Assembly (NCBI RefSeq): GCF_016107325.1
Contig: NZ_RCVT01000001.1
Location: 372,001-436,000, forward strand
DNA from: Sphingomonas sp. MA1305
GTDB taxonomy: Bacteria; Pseudomonadota; Alphaproteobacteria; Sphingomonadales; Sphingomonadaceae
DNA: 64,000 nt
Direction of reading: 5' to 3'
How positions within the stretch are numbered: position 1 is the first letter of the stretch; each line of letters starts with the position of its first letter. Under the pieces are notes generated by a model, which had not been told where the DNA came from, made no database searches, and saw only the letters and a list, made by a program, of their open reading frames with translations. This document shows positions 8,936 to 16,569 of the stretch, piece after piece. Both the position numbers and the translations under genes were made by a program.

Positions 8936-9196
8936 ATGACCAAGTTGCTTTCCGGTTCGATGGCCGCCCTCGCTCTCGTCGCGTCGCCGATCGCCGCTGC
9001 GCCGGCTTTTGCCGCCCCGGCCAACCCGGCGGCGTCGCTGTCGGTCGCCAAGTCGGTCCGCGTTGGTACGCCGACCAGCGGCAAGAGCAAGCTCGGCGCC
9101 GGTGGCGGTGGCATCCTGGCGGCAATCATCGCCGCGGGCGTGGTGGCGATCGGCGTCGTCGCGATCGTGCAGGACGATAACTCCAGCAGCAACTGA
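8936..9196 (+). CDS. Small exported protein with C-terminal membrane segment, unknown function
   Basis: 86 residues. The signal peptide MTKLLSGSMAALALVASPIAAAPAFA is followed by a short Ala/Ser/Lys linker, a Gly run (GAGGGG), a hydrophobic helix of about 17 residues (ILAAIIAAGVVAIGVVAIV) and a polar tail QDDNSSSN. Start ATG at 8936 has GGAG nine bases upstream. It stands alone, with a strong terminator directly after it. No family recognised. The layout suggests a small envelope protein anchored by its C-terminal helix. Confidence 0.75.
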   Translation: MTKLLSGSMAALALVASPIAAAPAFAAPANPAASLSVAKSVRVGTPTSGKSKLGAGGGGILAAIIAAGVVAIGVVAIVQDDNSSSN

Positions 9197-9219
9197 TCCA
9201 CGTTACGTGGATGACGAAG

Positions 9220-9251
9220 GGGCGTCGCGGTCTGACCGCGGCGCCCTTTTT
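9220..9251 (+). terminator. Rho-independent terminator
   Basis: GGGCG-T-CGCGGT / CTG loop / ACCGCG-G-CGCCC, a 12-bp stem with one T-G wobble, followed by TTTTT. It lies 24 nt after the stop of the small exported protein and ends that transcript. Confidence 0.9.
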
Positions 9252-9340
9252 GTTCCTGATGCGACCTATCGCCACGGCGGATTGTCGATCGGCACCGCCG
9301 GGCCGGCGGCAGAAACTGCCCGGCCGGGCATGCGGATGAC

Positions 9341-10582
9341 TTATGCCTGCTCGACCATGCTGGTTTCGTAACCGCCGTCCCGCAGCGCCGCGATCAGCCG
9401 GTCGAGATGTGCGGCGTCGCGCGTCTCGCATTCGATATCGGTGATCAGGCCCTTTGCCGGCAGCGTCGTGAAGATGCGCTGGTGATAGACTTCGATGATG
9501 TTGACCCGCTGCTGGTCGAAGATGCGGGCGACATTGTACAGGGCGCCAGGCTGATCCTGCAGCCGCACGCGCAAACGCGCCAGCCGGCCCGAGCGGGCGA
9601 GGTCGCGCAACAACACGTTGGCGAGCAGCCGCGTGTCGATATTGCCGCCGCACAGCACCACGCCGACATGGCGCCCGCGGAACCGGTCGGGGAAGGCGAG
9701 CAACGCCGCAAGACCGGCAGCGCCCGCGCCCTCGACCACCGTTTTCTCGATCTGCAGCAGCAGGCTGACCGCTTCCTCCAGATTGCGCTCGCCGACCAGG
9801 ACGATGTCGTCGACCAGCGCGGCGACCATTTGAGCCGTCAGGCCGCCCGGCTCTTTGACGGCGATGCCCTCGGCCAGCGTATCGCCGGCACAGGGCAGAT
9901 GTGTGCCGCGGATGCGGTTGTACATCGAGGGATAGAGTTCGGCCTGCACGCCGACCACCTCGACCCGATGCGGCTGGGCGTGCGCGACCGTCGCCATCCC
10001 GGAGATCAGGCCGCCGCCGCCGATCGGCGTCAGCAGGGTATCGAGTTGCGGCACGTCCTCGAACATTTCGAGCGCGACGGTACCCTGACCGGCGATCACA
10101 CGCGGATCGTCGAACGGGTGAACGAAGGTGAAGCCGCGTTCCGCCTCCAGCACGCGGGCGTGGGCATAAGCGGCGTCGAACGTCTCGCCCTCCAGCACGA
10201 CCGTGGCGCCATGGCTTTCGGTCTGCACCACCTTCACCGTCGGCGTGGTGCGCGGCATCACGATGGTCGAGGGAATGCCCAGCCGGTTGGCGTGATAGGC
10301 GACGCCCTGCGCATGGTTGCCGGCCGAGGCGGCGATCACGCCCTTCGCCCGCGCCGCGTCGGAGAGTTGCAGCAGCGTGTTGAGCGCGCCGCGTTCCTTG
10401 TAGGCGGCGGTGAACTGCAGATTCTCGAATTTCAGGAAGACCTGCGCCCCCGTCATGCCCGACAGGGTGCGGCTGATCAGCGTCGGCGTCCGGACGATCG
10501 AGTCGCGAATACGGGCATGCGCCTCGCGCACGTCGGCGAGCGAGACGGGCAGGGCGGATGCATCGACGCGTTGGGAGGCCAT
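9341..10582 (-). CDS. ilvA: Threonine ammonia-lyase (PLP-dependent, ACT domain)
   Basis: Deaminates threonine to 2-oxobutanoate, the first committed step of isoleucine synthesis. 413 residues. The PLP-binding lysine is in FTAAYKERGALN (K62); ASAGNHAQGVAYHA and the glycine loop TPIGGGGLISGMA contact the cofactor phosphate. The C-terminal about 80 residues (LRVRLQDQPGALYNVARIF...) form a single ACT-like regulatory domain, the shorter architecture of this enzyme, so feedback by isoleucine or valine is possible but not certain. Start ATG 10582. A catabolic threonine dehydratase is the alternative; no neighbouring isoleucine genes help decide. Confidence 0.88.
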   Translation of the reverse strand: MASQRVDASALPVSLADVREAHARIRDSIVRTPTLISRTLSGMTGAQVFLKFENLQFTAAYKERGALNTLLQLSDAARAKGVIAASAGNHAQGVAYHANRLGIPSTIVMPRTTPTVKVVQTESHGATVVLEGETFDAAYAHARVLEAERGFTFVHPFDDPRVIAGQGTVALEMFEDVPQLDTLLTPIGGGGLISGMATVAHAQPHRVEVVGVQAELYPSMYNRIRGTHLPCAGDTLAEGIAVKEPGGLTAQMVAALVDDIVLVGERNLEEAVSLLLQIEKTVVEGAGAAGLAALLAFPDRFRGRHVGVVLCGGNIDTRLLANVLLRDLARSGRLARLRVRLQDQPGALYNVARIFDQQRVNIIEVYHQRIFTTLPAKGLITDIECETRDAAHLDRLIAALRDGGYETSMVEQA

Positions 10583-10666
10583 GCCGGACCGCTAGCCGAT
10601 AAACGCGGCGTGGGGAACCGGCGGAGGATCGGCGGCGCGGCGTGAAAGGCCGCGCCACCCGGTGCG

Positions 10667-13513
10667 TCAGAAGCGCGACCGCAGCGAGAAGGCATAGTTG
10701 CGGGAGAAGTATTTGACGTTGTTCGGCACGTCATAGGTTCCCCAATAGGAGCGGTCGCCGTTGCGGGTCAGGTTGGACGCTTCCAGGCCGATCGTCAGAT
10801 GTTTGTTGACGTCATAGTTGATCGCCGCGTCGAGCCGCTCGACCGGATCGCGGAACAAGTTGTTATACGGATTGTATTGATCGAGCCGCCATTGGCGCCG
10901 CGACTGCCAGTTGTAGGCGACGCGCACGTTCAGGCCGCCGCGCTCGAAAAACCCGACGAGATTGTACACATATTTCGAGACGTCGATGATCGGGCCGTAG
11001 ATGAAGACGAGGTTGCCGTCCTTGTCCGGTACCGGTGCGGAAGCCTGGCGCGTGACGTTCAACGTGCCGTTGATCGATGTCCCGAACGATTTGAGGACAC
11101 CGGGCAGGAAGGTGAAGAAGGTCGTGAACTGGCCCTCGATGCCGCGGGCGCGCCCGCGGCCGAGGTTGCGCGGACGGTATACCAGCGTCGGAAGGGTCGG
11201 CGATTCGGGCAGGAATTCGGGCTGGTCCTGCCACGCGATCACATTTTTCTTGTTCCACTGCCACACCGCAACCGACACCGATCCCGTCGAGCCGAAATAC
11301 CATTCGAGCGAGGCGTCGTATTTGGACATCGATTCCGGACGCAGACTGGCGTTGCCGCCGCGGCCGTGGGGATTGGCGGGGTCGCTGAGGTCGATGGCGA
11401 TCCATGGGTTGATGTCCGTCGCGCGTGGCCGCGCCACTTCATAGGTATAGGCCGCCCGCAGCTGCAGCTTGCGGGTGAGATGCGCGATTGCGTTGAAGCT
11501 GGGCAGGATGTCCAGCGCATTGCCCCGCGGCGTATCGAGGATGTCGGTCACCTGTTTGACCTTCACGCCGTCGTCGTTGGTGACAAATTCGGTCGTGCGC
11601 CGCAGTGACTGCAGGGCCGTCAGCGAATTGACGATACGGGCGCCGATGATCCCCTCGACCGGCACGAACAGTTTCACGTTATAGTGAAACTGTCCGTAAT
11701 AGGCGAAGCCGCGCTCGCCGCCGCCGAACCGTTGTGACGGGTCGAAGCTCGGGTAAGGCGCGGCGAGCTCGGGATAGATCGGCGACAATATCGAACGGAT
11801 CAGCGGAAAGCTCGCGCGGATCGAGTCGCTGTCGCCGATCATCCAATTGGCGTTACTTCCATTCTGGAAGTTGTAGCCGACCGGGACGAGATGGTAGTTC
11901 GGCAACGCTGCGATCGGCAGCCGGAGCGACGCGTACCAATTGCTGGCGAAATTGTTGCTGTACGATCGATTGTTGTAGCGGAAGCCGATCTTTAGATAAT
12001 CAATAAAGCGGAAGAAGGTGTTGAGCTTCAGATCGGCCTTGATCTCGGTTTCCCCGCTGAGCCGGCGTTGCAGCTGCTGCCCGAAATTGTCGATATAGAC
12101 GTAGTTCTTGGGGTCGAGCGTATCGATGTTCCTGAAATCGACCCTGACGCCGCCGAGCGGGTCGGTGATGTCGTTAAACACGACGTCAACCCGCGGCTGC
12201 TGGCTGAAGCGGACGGAATGGTACAGGCTGTCGGCATCGAGGCGCGACATCGCGTAATTGGCCCAGGCGTTCAGCTCGATCCGCTCGCTATTATACTGGA
12301 CCTGAAACCGGCCGTTATAGCCCTTGGTCGTTTCGAGATAGGATTGGCGGCCGGGGCCCATCGGGTCCAGCCCGTAGAGCGATACGGATTTCACCAGCCG
12401 GCCGTCGTCGGCCAGCACGACGTTCGACAAGCTGGGCGGCGCGTTCCTCGATTCCGAATAGGTGATCGGCACCCAGAAGGTGCTGTCGGTCTGCAGGGCC
12501 TGGCGATTGCTATAGCCGCCTTCCACGGTGATCGCCCAATGGTCATCCGGCTTCCATTGCGAGGAGATCTGGAACGCCCCGCGCTTCGACCAGCCGTCGG
12601 TGCCGGCGAAGCCGACTCGGAAGGGCAGGTAGATGCGCGCCGGGGTTGAGGTCGGCAGGACCGGCTGGCTGATGTTATACTGCTGGTTCGGCACCTCGTT
12701 GAACCGCAGGTCTTCGTTATAACCGACCTTATTCCAGGTGCCGTTCACGGAAAAGCCCATGCGGCCGATCGGCGTATCGCCGTTATAGGCGACCAGAGCG
12801 CTGTAATAGGGGTTCAGCTTCTTGATCCGGTCCGCGTAATCGAACCGGGTGCTGACCGCGTAGGTCGCGCCCTCGTGGAAGTCGGTCGGCCGCCGCAGCG
12901 TCAGGTTGATGACGCCCGTCTGGCTGCCTTCCACCTGATCCGGGGTCCGCGTCTTGTACACTTCGATCCCGGCGACGAGGTCGGACGAGATGTCGTTGAG
13001 ATTGGTCGTGCGGTCGACCCCGGAGAAGGACGGCGATCCGTTGACGGTGGTCATCACGCCGTCGAGACCGCGGATCAGCACCCTGCCGCCCTCGCCACGG
13101 TCGCGATCGATCTGGATGCCAGGAACACGCGCCAATGCTTCCGCAACATTCTTGTCGGGCAATTTGCCAATGTCTTGCGCTAGCACGACATCTACGATCT
13201 GCTGCGCCCGTCGCTTGGCACTGCGCGCGCTCTTCACATTCTCCCGCAAGCCGGTGACGACGATATCGCCTTCTAGGCGGCCCGATTCGTTGCGGACGTT
13301 CGGAGTTGATTCGGCGGCGCGCTTCTTATTCCTTTTCCTCGCCTTCGATGAGCGCAAGGAGCCATCGGTGGCGTCGCCGCTGGAAGCTTGCTGTTGCGTG
13401 GCGGATGTCGCAGGATCAGCAGGACTATTCTGCGCCTGTGCGGCGTTGGTGGCGAGCGAGACTGCCAAAGCCGAAATAGCTGTTCCAGCAAAACGCCTGA
13501 CGTACGTGGACAT
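10667..13513 (-). CDS. TonB-dependent receptor
   Basis: Outer-membrane active transporter, 948 residues. A signal peptide (RRFAGTAISALAVSLATNAAQA) is followed by an Asn/Pro/Ser-rich stretch and a TonB-box-like segment GDIVVTGLREN. Next come a plug domain (DKNVAEALARVPGIQIDRDR, GGRVLIRGLDG, VEGSQTGVINLTLRRP) and a beta-barrel ending in FSLRSRF with the terminal aromatic typical of barrels. ATG at 13513 is chosen because GGGGGAGGG lies six bases upstream; an in-frame ATG at 13528 is weaker. The plug resembles the large Caulobacter/Xanthomonas/sphingomonad receptor group. Substrate unknown. Divergent from two ferritin-like genes across a 209-bp gap containing a palindrome. Confidence 0.92.
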   Translation of the reverse strand: MSTYVRRFAGTAISALAVSLATNAAQAQNSPADPATSATQQQASSGDATDGSLRSSKARKRNKKRAAESTPNVRNESGRLEGDIVVTGLRENVKSARSAKRRAQQIVDVVLAQDIGKLPDKNVAEALARVPGIQIDRDRGEGGRVLIRGLDGVMTTVNGSPSFSGVDRTTNLNDISSDLVAGIEVYKTRTPDQVEGSQTGVINLTLRRPTDFHEGATYAVSTRFDYADRIKKLNPYYSALVAYNGDTPIGRMGFSVNGTWNKVGYNEDLRFNEVPNQQYNISQPVLPTSTPARIYLPFRVGFAGTDGWSKRGAFQISSQWKPDDHWAITVEGGYSNRQALQTDSTFWVPITYSESRNAPPSLSNVVLADDGRLVKSVSLYGLDPMGPGRQSYLETTKGYNGRFQVQYNSERIELNAWANYAMSRLDADSLYHSVRFSQQPRVDVVFNDITDPLGGVRVDFRNIDTLDPKNYVYIDNFGQQLQRRLSGETEIKADLKLNTFFRFIDYLKIGFRYNNRSYSNNFASNWYASLRLPIAALPNYHLVPVGYNFQNGSNANWMIGDSDSIRASFPLIRSILSPIYPELAAPYPSFDPSQRFGGGERGFAYYGQFHYNVKLFVPVEGIIGARIVNSLTALQSLRRTTEFVTNDDGVKVKQVTDILDTPRGNALDILPSFNAIAHLTRKLQLRAAYTYEVARPRATDINPWIAIDLSDPANPHGRGGNASLRPESMSKYDASLEWYFGSTGSVSVAVWQWNKKNVIAWQDQPEFLPESPTLPTLVYRPRNLGRGRARGIEGQFTTFFTFLPGVLKSFGTSINGTLNVTRQASAPVPDKDGNLVFIYGPIIDVSKYVYNLVGFFERGGLNVRVAYNWQSRRQWRLDQYNPYNNLFRDPVERLDAAINYDVNKHLTIGLEASNLTRNGDRSYWGTYDVPNNVKYFSRNYAFSLRSRF

Positions 13514-13722
13514 ATAACCCTCCCCCATGATTGTCCGGTTCGATCGAGCGGCTCCCCGACCCTCGAACTTGTCGTATAATTATTGTTCGATTTGGACTTG
13601 TCCAACAAAAAAAGCAGAGCGATAAGCATCGCCGCAGCGCACGAATGATGTCGGGGCCCGGTGTGAAAGATATCGGGGACTCACAACAGGATAGGCGCGC
13701 AAGCCAACGGGGGAGAGGATTC
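13514..13722. promoter_or_regulatory. Divergent promoter region with TTGGAC-TT-GTCCAA palindrome
   Basis: Gap between the TonB receptor and the first ferritin-like gene. It is noticeably AT-richer than its flanks. It contains a perfect palindrome TTGGAC-TT-GTCCAA (13592-13605) and a TATAAT (13575-13580) on the plus strand. On the minus strand the left arm TTGGAC can also be read as a -35 with a TAAT-type -10 about 17 bp downstream. A regulator binding the palindrome could control both directions. Promoter positions are inferred. Confidence 0.5.
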
Positions 13723-14706
13723 GTGCAGGAACGAATGATCGCAAAGGCGATGATCGATGAAGGGGCGCCGGCCGTCGGCGACGGCGGCCTGTCGGGGCGT
13801 CGCGCAGCACTGGGCGCGTTGCTCGGGGGGGCGATGCTGGCCGGTCTGGCGGCGAAGGCGCGTGCCGACGTCAGCTCATCGGTGGATACCGTGCCGCTGC
13901 AATTCGCCCTGCACTTGCAATATCTGGTGACGAACTATCTGCAATTCGTCATCTACGGCGACAATCGCCAACTGCCGGCCCAATATATCCGCGCCGGAGA
14001 AATTTACGGCGATGCCGGAGTCATTGCCGCCAACCTTCAGCAGGTGAAGTTCCCCAATCAGGCCGATCGCGTCTTGCAGAATTGCATCCAGGAAATCGCT
14101 GACGAACATTGGTATCAGACGCTGACAATACGCGGCATGTTGCGTGGCGATTCGGTTGCGCAGTCCGAGATCGACTATCGGCCGAGCGCGTTCACGGCGA
14201 TGCTGCAACTAGCCGGCGCGATCGGACCGGACGAGCAATTCAGTCCCTATGCGTCGCCGACCAACTGTCTGATTGGGGCGGAGATGCTGCTGAGCGTCCA
14301 GGCATCGGCCTATGCGTCGATCCTCGCCGACATGACCAACCCGATCGCCATGGCGATGATGAGTTCGATGGCCGCCACGCTGGCAAGCAGCGTCACCAGC
14401 GTCCGATCGATGTTGTATGATCTTTCCGCGCAAACGCCCGCCATCCTGACCATGCTCGACAAGCTCGCTGCCTGGCGCGACGCGATCGACGGCACCGCGA
14501 TCACCGACCGCGGCCTCTCGCCGGCGATGCAGGCTGACGGGCAGATCGCGACTCGCCTGACCGTGACGGATGCCAACGGCCTCTATCTGACGCGGACGCC
14601 GCAACAGGTCTTGAACGTGCTGTTCATGACTTCGTCCGCGGCGACCGCCGGGGGATTCTTCCCGAAGGGGATTTCCGGCGGGATCGTGCGCAGTGCGGCG
14701 AATTGA
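13723..14706 (+). CDS. Ferritin-like domain protein with Tat signal (Ferritin_2 type)
   Basis: 327 residues from GTG at 13723, which has GGGGGAGAGGA five bases upstream; ATG at 13735 is an alternative. A twin-arginine signal (GRRAALGALLGGAMLAGLAAKARA) predicts folded export. The core matches the ferritin-like family often labelled desiccation-related: LQFALHLQYLVTNYLQF, then QEIADEHWYQTLTIRGML, and a C-terminal AATAGGFFPKGISG tail. The first helix has Gln/Asn where the family usually has Glu (LEYLEAEFY-like), whereas the DEH of the later helix is retained, so the metal site looks incomplete. Tandem with a paralogue downstream and divergent from a TonB receptor. Function unknown. Confidence 0.78.
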   Translation: MQERMIAKAMIDEGAPAVGDGGLSGRRAALGALLGGAMLAGLAAKARADVSSSVDTVPLQFALHLQYLVTNYLQFVIYGDNRQLPAQYIRAGEIYGDAGVIAANLQQVKFPNQADRVLQNCIQEIADEHWYQTLTIRGMLRGDSVAQSEIDYRPSAFTAMLQLAGAIGPDEQFSPYASPTNCLIGAEMLLSVQASAYASILADMTNPIAMAMMSSMAATLASSVTSVRSMLYDLSAQTPAILTMLDKLAAWRDAIDGTAITDRGLSPAMQADGQIATRLTVTDANGLYLTRTPQQVLNVLFMTSSAATAGGFFPKGISGGIVRSAAN

Positions 14707-14740
14707 ACGGGTGACCGAACGACAGGCGATTGGAGGGGGA

Positions 14741-15775
14741 ATGATGACCATGCACGATCAGGCGCCGGCCGGCAGTCGCCGGCATTTCCTGCGGCTCATG
14801 GGAGGGGCCTCGCTGACGGCGGGCGGCTTGACGCTGCTGTCGGCGTGCAACGACGGCATCGTCGGCGCGGAAAGCGTACCGTCGCCGACCGCTTCGGCGA
14901 CGGCGGTCAGCGCGCCGCCGACCTATACGGCGACAGACCCCGACCGGCTCAATTTTGCCCTGCAGATCCATTATTTGTTGGCGAATTACCTCAAAATCTC
15001 GCTCGATGGCGTGGCGCTGCCGGCGGCGTTGACGACGGGCAGCGGCACGCTGGGGCAGGTGTCGGGCGGGCGCGCGATCGGGTTCACCGACACCAGGCTG
15101 ATCGCCGCGGTCCGCGAGGCGACGTCGGCAGTGGTGGCGCGCGTTGCCTTTCTCCGTCAGTCGCTTGGCAATGCCGTGACGGCGCAGCCGGCGATCAATT
15201 TCGCGATCGGGCAGGGGAGCCCGTTCCAAGCATTCGCCGTGCCGACCAGCGCCACGCCGCCAACCAGCTTTTACGATCCGTTCGCGTCGGAGAACGACTT
15301 CCTGCTCGGGGCGATCGGCCTGTCCGCCGTCGTGACCAGCGCGATGGACGAACTTGCGTGGCAGATGGACGTCAGCGTCCGCAAGACCTTCGGACCGCTG
15401 ACCGCCGGCGTGGCAGCGACGGACGGGCTGTTGCGGAACGTCCTCTTCGCCCGGGCGACGGCCGAGGCGCTGGCGAAGGTCACGGGCCCCACCACCATAT
15501 TCGCCCGTGCCTATTCGATGGCCGTCGCGCGTAACCCGTTCGATGGTCCTGGCGGTCGCGACCAAAGCCTGGGTTCGGCGAGCATCGACAAGAAGGGCAA
15601 CGTCACCGTCTATCCCAATCTCGACATCACCGACGGCACCAATTGGTGCGCGATCCGGCGCTCGCCCGAACAGGCATTGGGCATCTTCTACACCTCTGCG
15701 CTGTCGGTGGCGTCCGGCGGCTTCTTTCCGGGGGGAATCAACGGGACGATCAGGGTCAGCGGCGCCAACAGCTGA
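14741..15775 (+). CDS. Ferritin-like domain Tat lipoprotein, paralogue of upstream gene
   Basis: 344 residues. The twin-arginine signal SRRHFLRLMGGASLTAGG is followed by LTLLSAC, a good lipobox, so this is probably a Tat-exported lipoprotein. It aligns with its upstream neighbour: LNFALQIHYLLANYLKI, then VREATSAVVARVAFLRQSLG, and AAS/ASGGFFPGGINGTIRVSG at the C-terminus. Neither helix keeps the Glu/His metal ligands expected for a ferritin-like diiron site, so it is likely structural or binding rather than an oxidase. GGAGGGGG precedes the ATG at 14741; ATG at 14744 is equally possible. Gap to the upstream gene is 34 nt, so the two are likely co-transcribed. Confidence 0.75.
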   Translation: MMTMHDQAPAGSRRHFLRLMGGASLTAGGLTLLSACNDGIVGAESVPSPTASATAVSAPPTYTATDPDRLNFALQIHYLLANYLKISLDGVALPAALTTGSGTLGQVSGGRAIGFTDTRLIAAVREATSAVVARVAFLRQSLGNAVTAQPAINFAIGQGSPFQAFAVPTSATPPTSFYDPFASENDFLLGAIGLSAVVTSAMDELAWQMDVSVRKTFGPLTAGVAATDGLLRNVLFARATAEALAKVTGPTTIFARAYSMAVARNPFDGPGGRDQSLGSASIDKKGNVTVYPNLDITDGTNWCAIRRSPEQALGIFYTSALSVASGGFFPGGINGTIRVSGANS

Positions 15776-15784
15776 GCGGTGGGC

Positions 15785-15808
15785 GGGGCGGCGGTGATCC
15801 GCCGCCCC
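15785..15808. terminator. Perfect GC hairpin, possible bidirectional terminator
   Basis: GGGGCGGCGG-TGAT-CCGCCGCCCC, a perfect 10-bp stem between the ferritin-like gene and the oppositely oriented pseudogene. There is no T-tract, so intrinsic termination is uncertain; it may slow polymerase or serve as an mRNA 3' end. Confidence 0.5.
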
Positions 15809-15825
15809 GTCGCGTCGCGCGGACC

Positions 15826-16515
15826 TCAGCCGATGGCGAAGGCGGCCCGGTATGCCGGTTGACCGTGGCGAGGAGGCCGGCGGTCACCGGCAGGTCGATC
15901 TCGTAGCGGCCCTCCTCATAGGATCCGGCGACATAGGGGTCGGCGACCAGCCCCGTCCGGTCGATGTGCCGGCGATCGGTCGAGCCGAGCAGCAGCCCAG
16001 ATCCTTGAACGCCGGGCATCGTGCGAACGGATCGTCCGCCCCGCCGCCGGTCGCGGCGCCGAGCCGGCGCGTCCGTTCCACCTTCAATCGCCGGCAATAG
16101 CCGGTGCGGACCGCCGCTCGAGCGCAGCGGGCGCGGCGAACAATGCAATCGGCGCGAGCCGCTGGCGCGACGCTTTGTCCCAGACCAAGGTCGCCGTCGC
16201 CGAATACGCGTGCGCGCCGCCGGTGTATTCGTAGGATTGCGTCGACAGGCTGAGCAGCCGCGGCGTATCGGTTACGGCCTTCCAGACCTTCTGTGTCTCG
16301 AACCGGCGGAAAGGAAAGCCATTGCGCGTCGCATTGATGCGCTCGGCGGCCGCGCCGCGCGCCGCGCGCAGTGCACAGGCGCAGCCGCGCCTTGTCAGCG
16401 TCCATCCACCGGCGCAGCATCGGTATGCGTGCCGCGACGACCGGTGGATCTTGGCGAAGCGGCAATCGCCGACCATCGGCGCCGGTGCCGCAGCGGCGAT
16501 CGCGATCAGTCGGCC
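15826..16515 (-). pseudogene. DUF3298/DUF4163-type lipoprotein gene broken by several frameshifts
   Basis: Recognisable family segments appear in order on the minus strand but in changing frames: IPMLRRWMDADKARLR, then INATRNGFPFRRFETQKVWK...SLSTQSYEYTGGAH...LVWDKASRQRLAPIALF, then AVRTGYCRRLKVERTRR...DDPFARCPAFKDL, then LLLGSTDRR...ADPYVAGSYEEGRYEIDLPVT, then PAYRAAFAIG and a stop at 15826. The frame changes lie near 16380, 16118, 15997 and 15859, and each is repaired by adding one base. The N-terminus is not resolved. The amino-acid sense outside the breaks is intact, so decay is recent or the consensus sequence has errors here. Divergent from the amidohydrolase gene. Confidence 0.75.
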
Positions 16516-16569
16516 AAACGGGATGGCTGACCTCTCGCCAATCGCGTGTCGCCGCCATATGGCAGGCGC

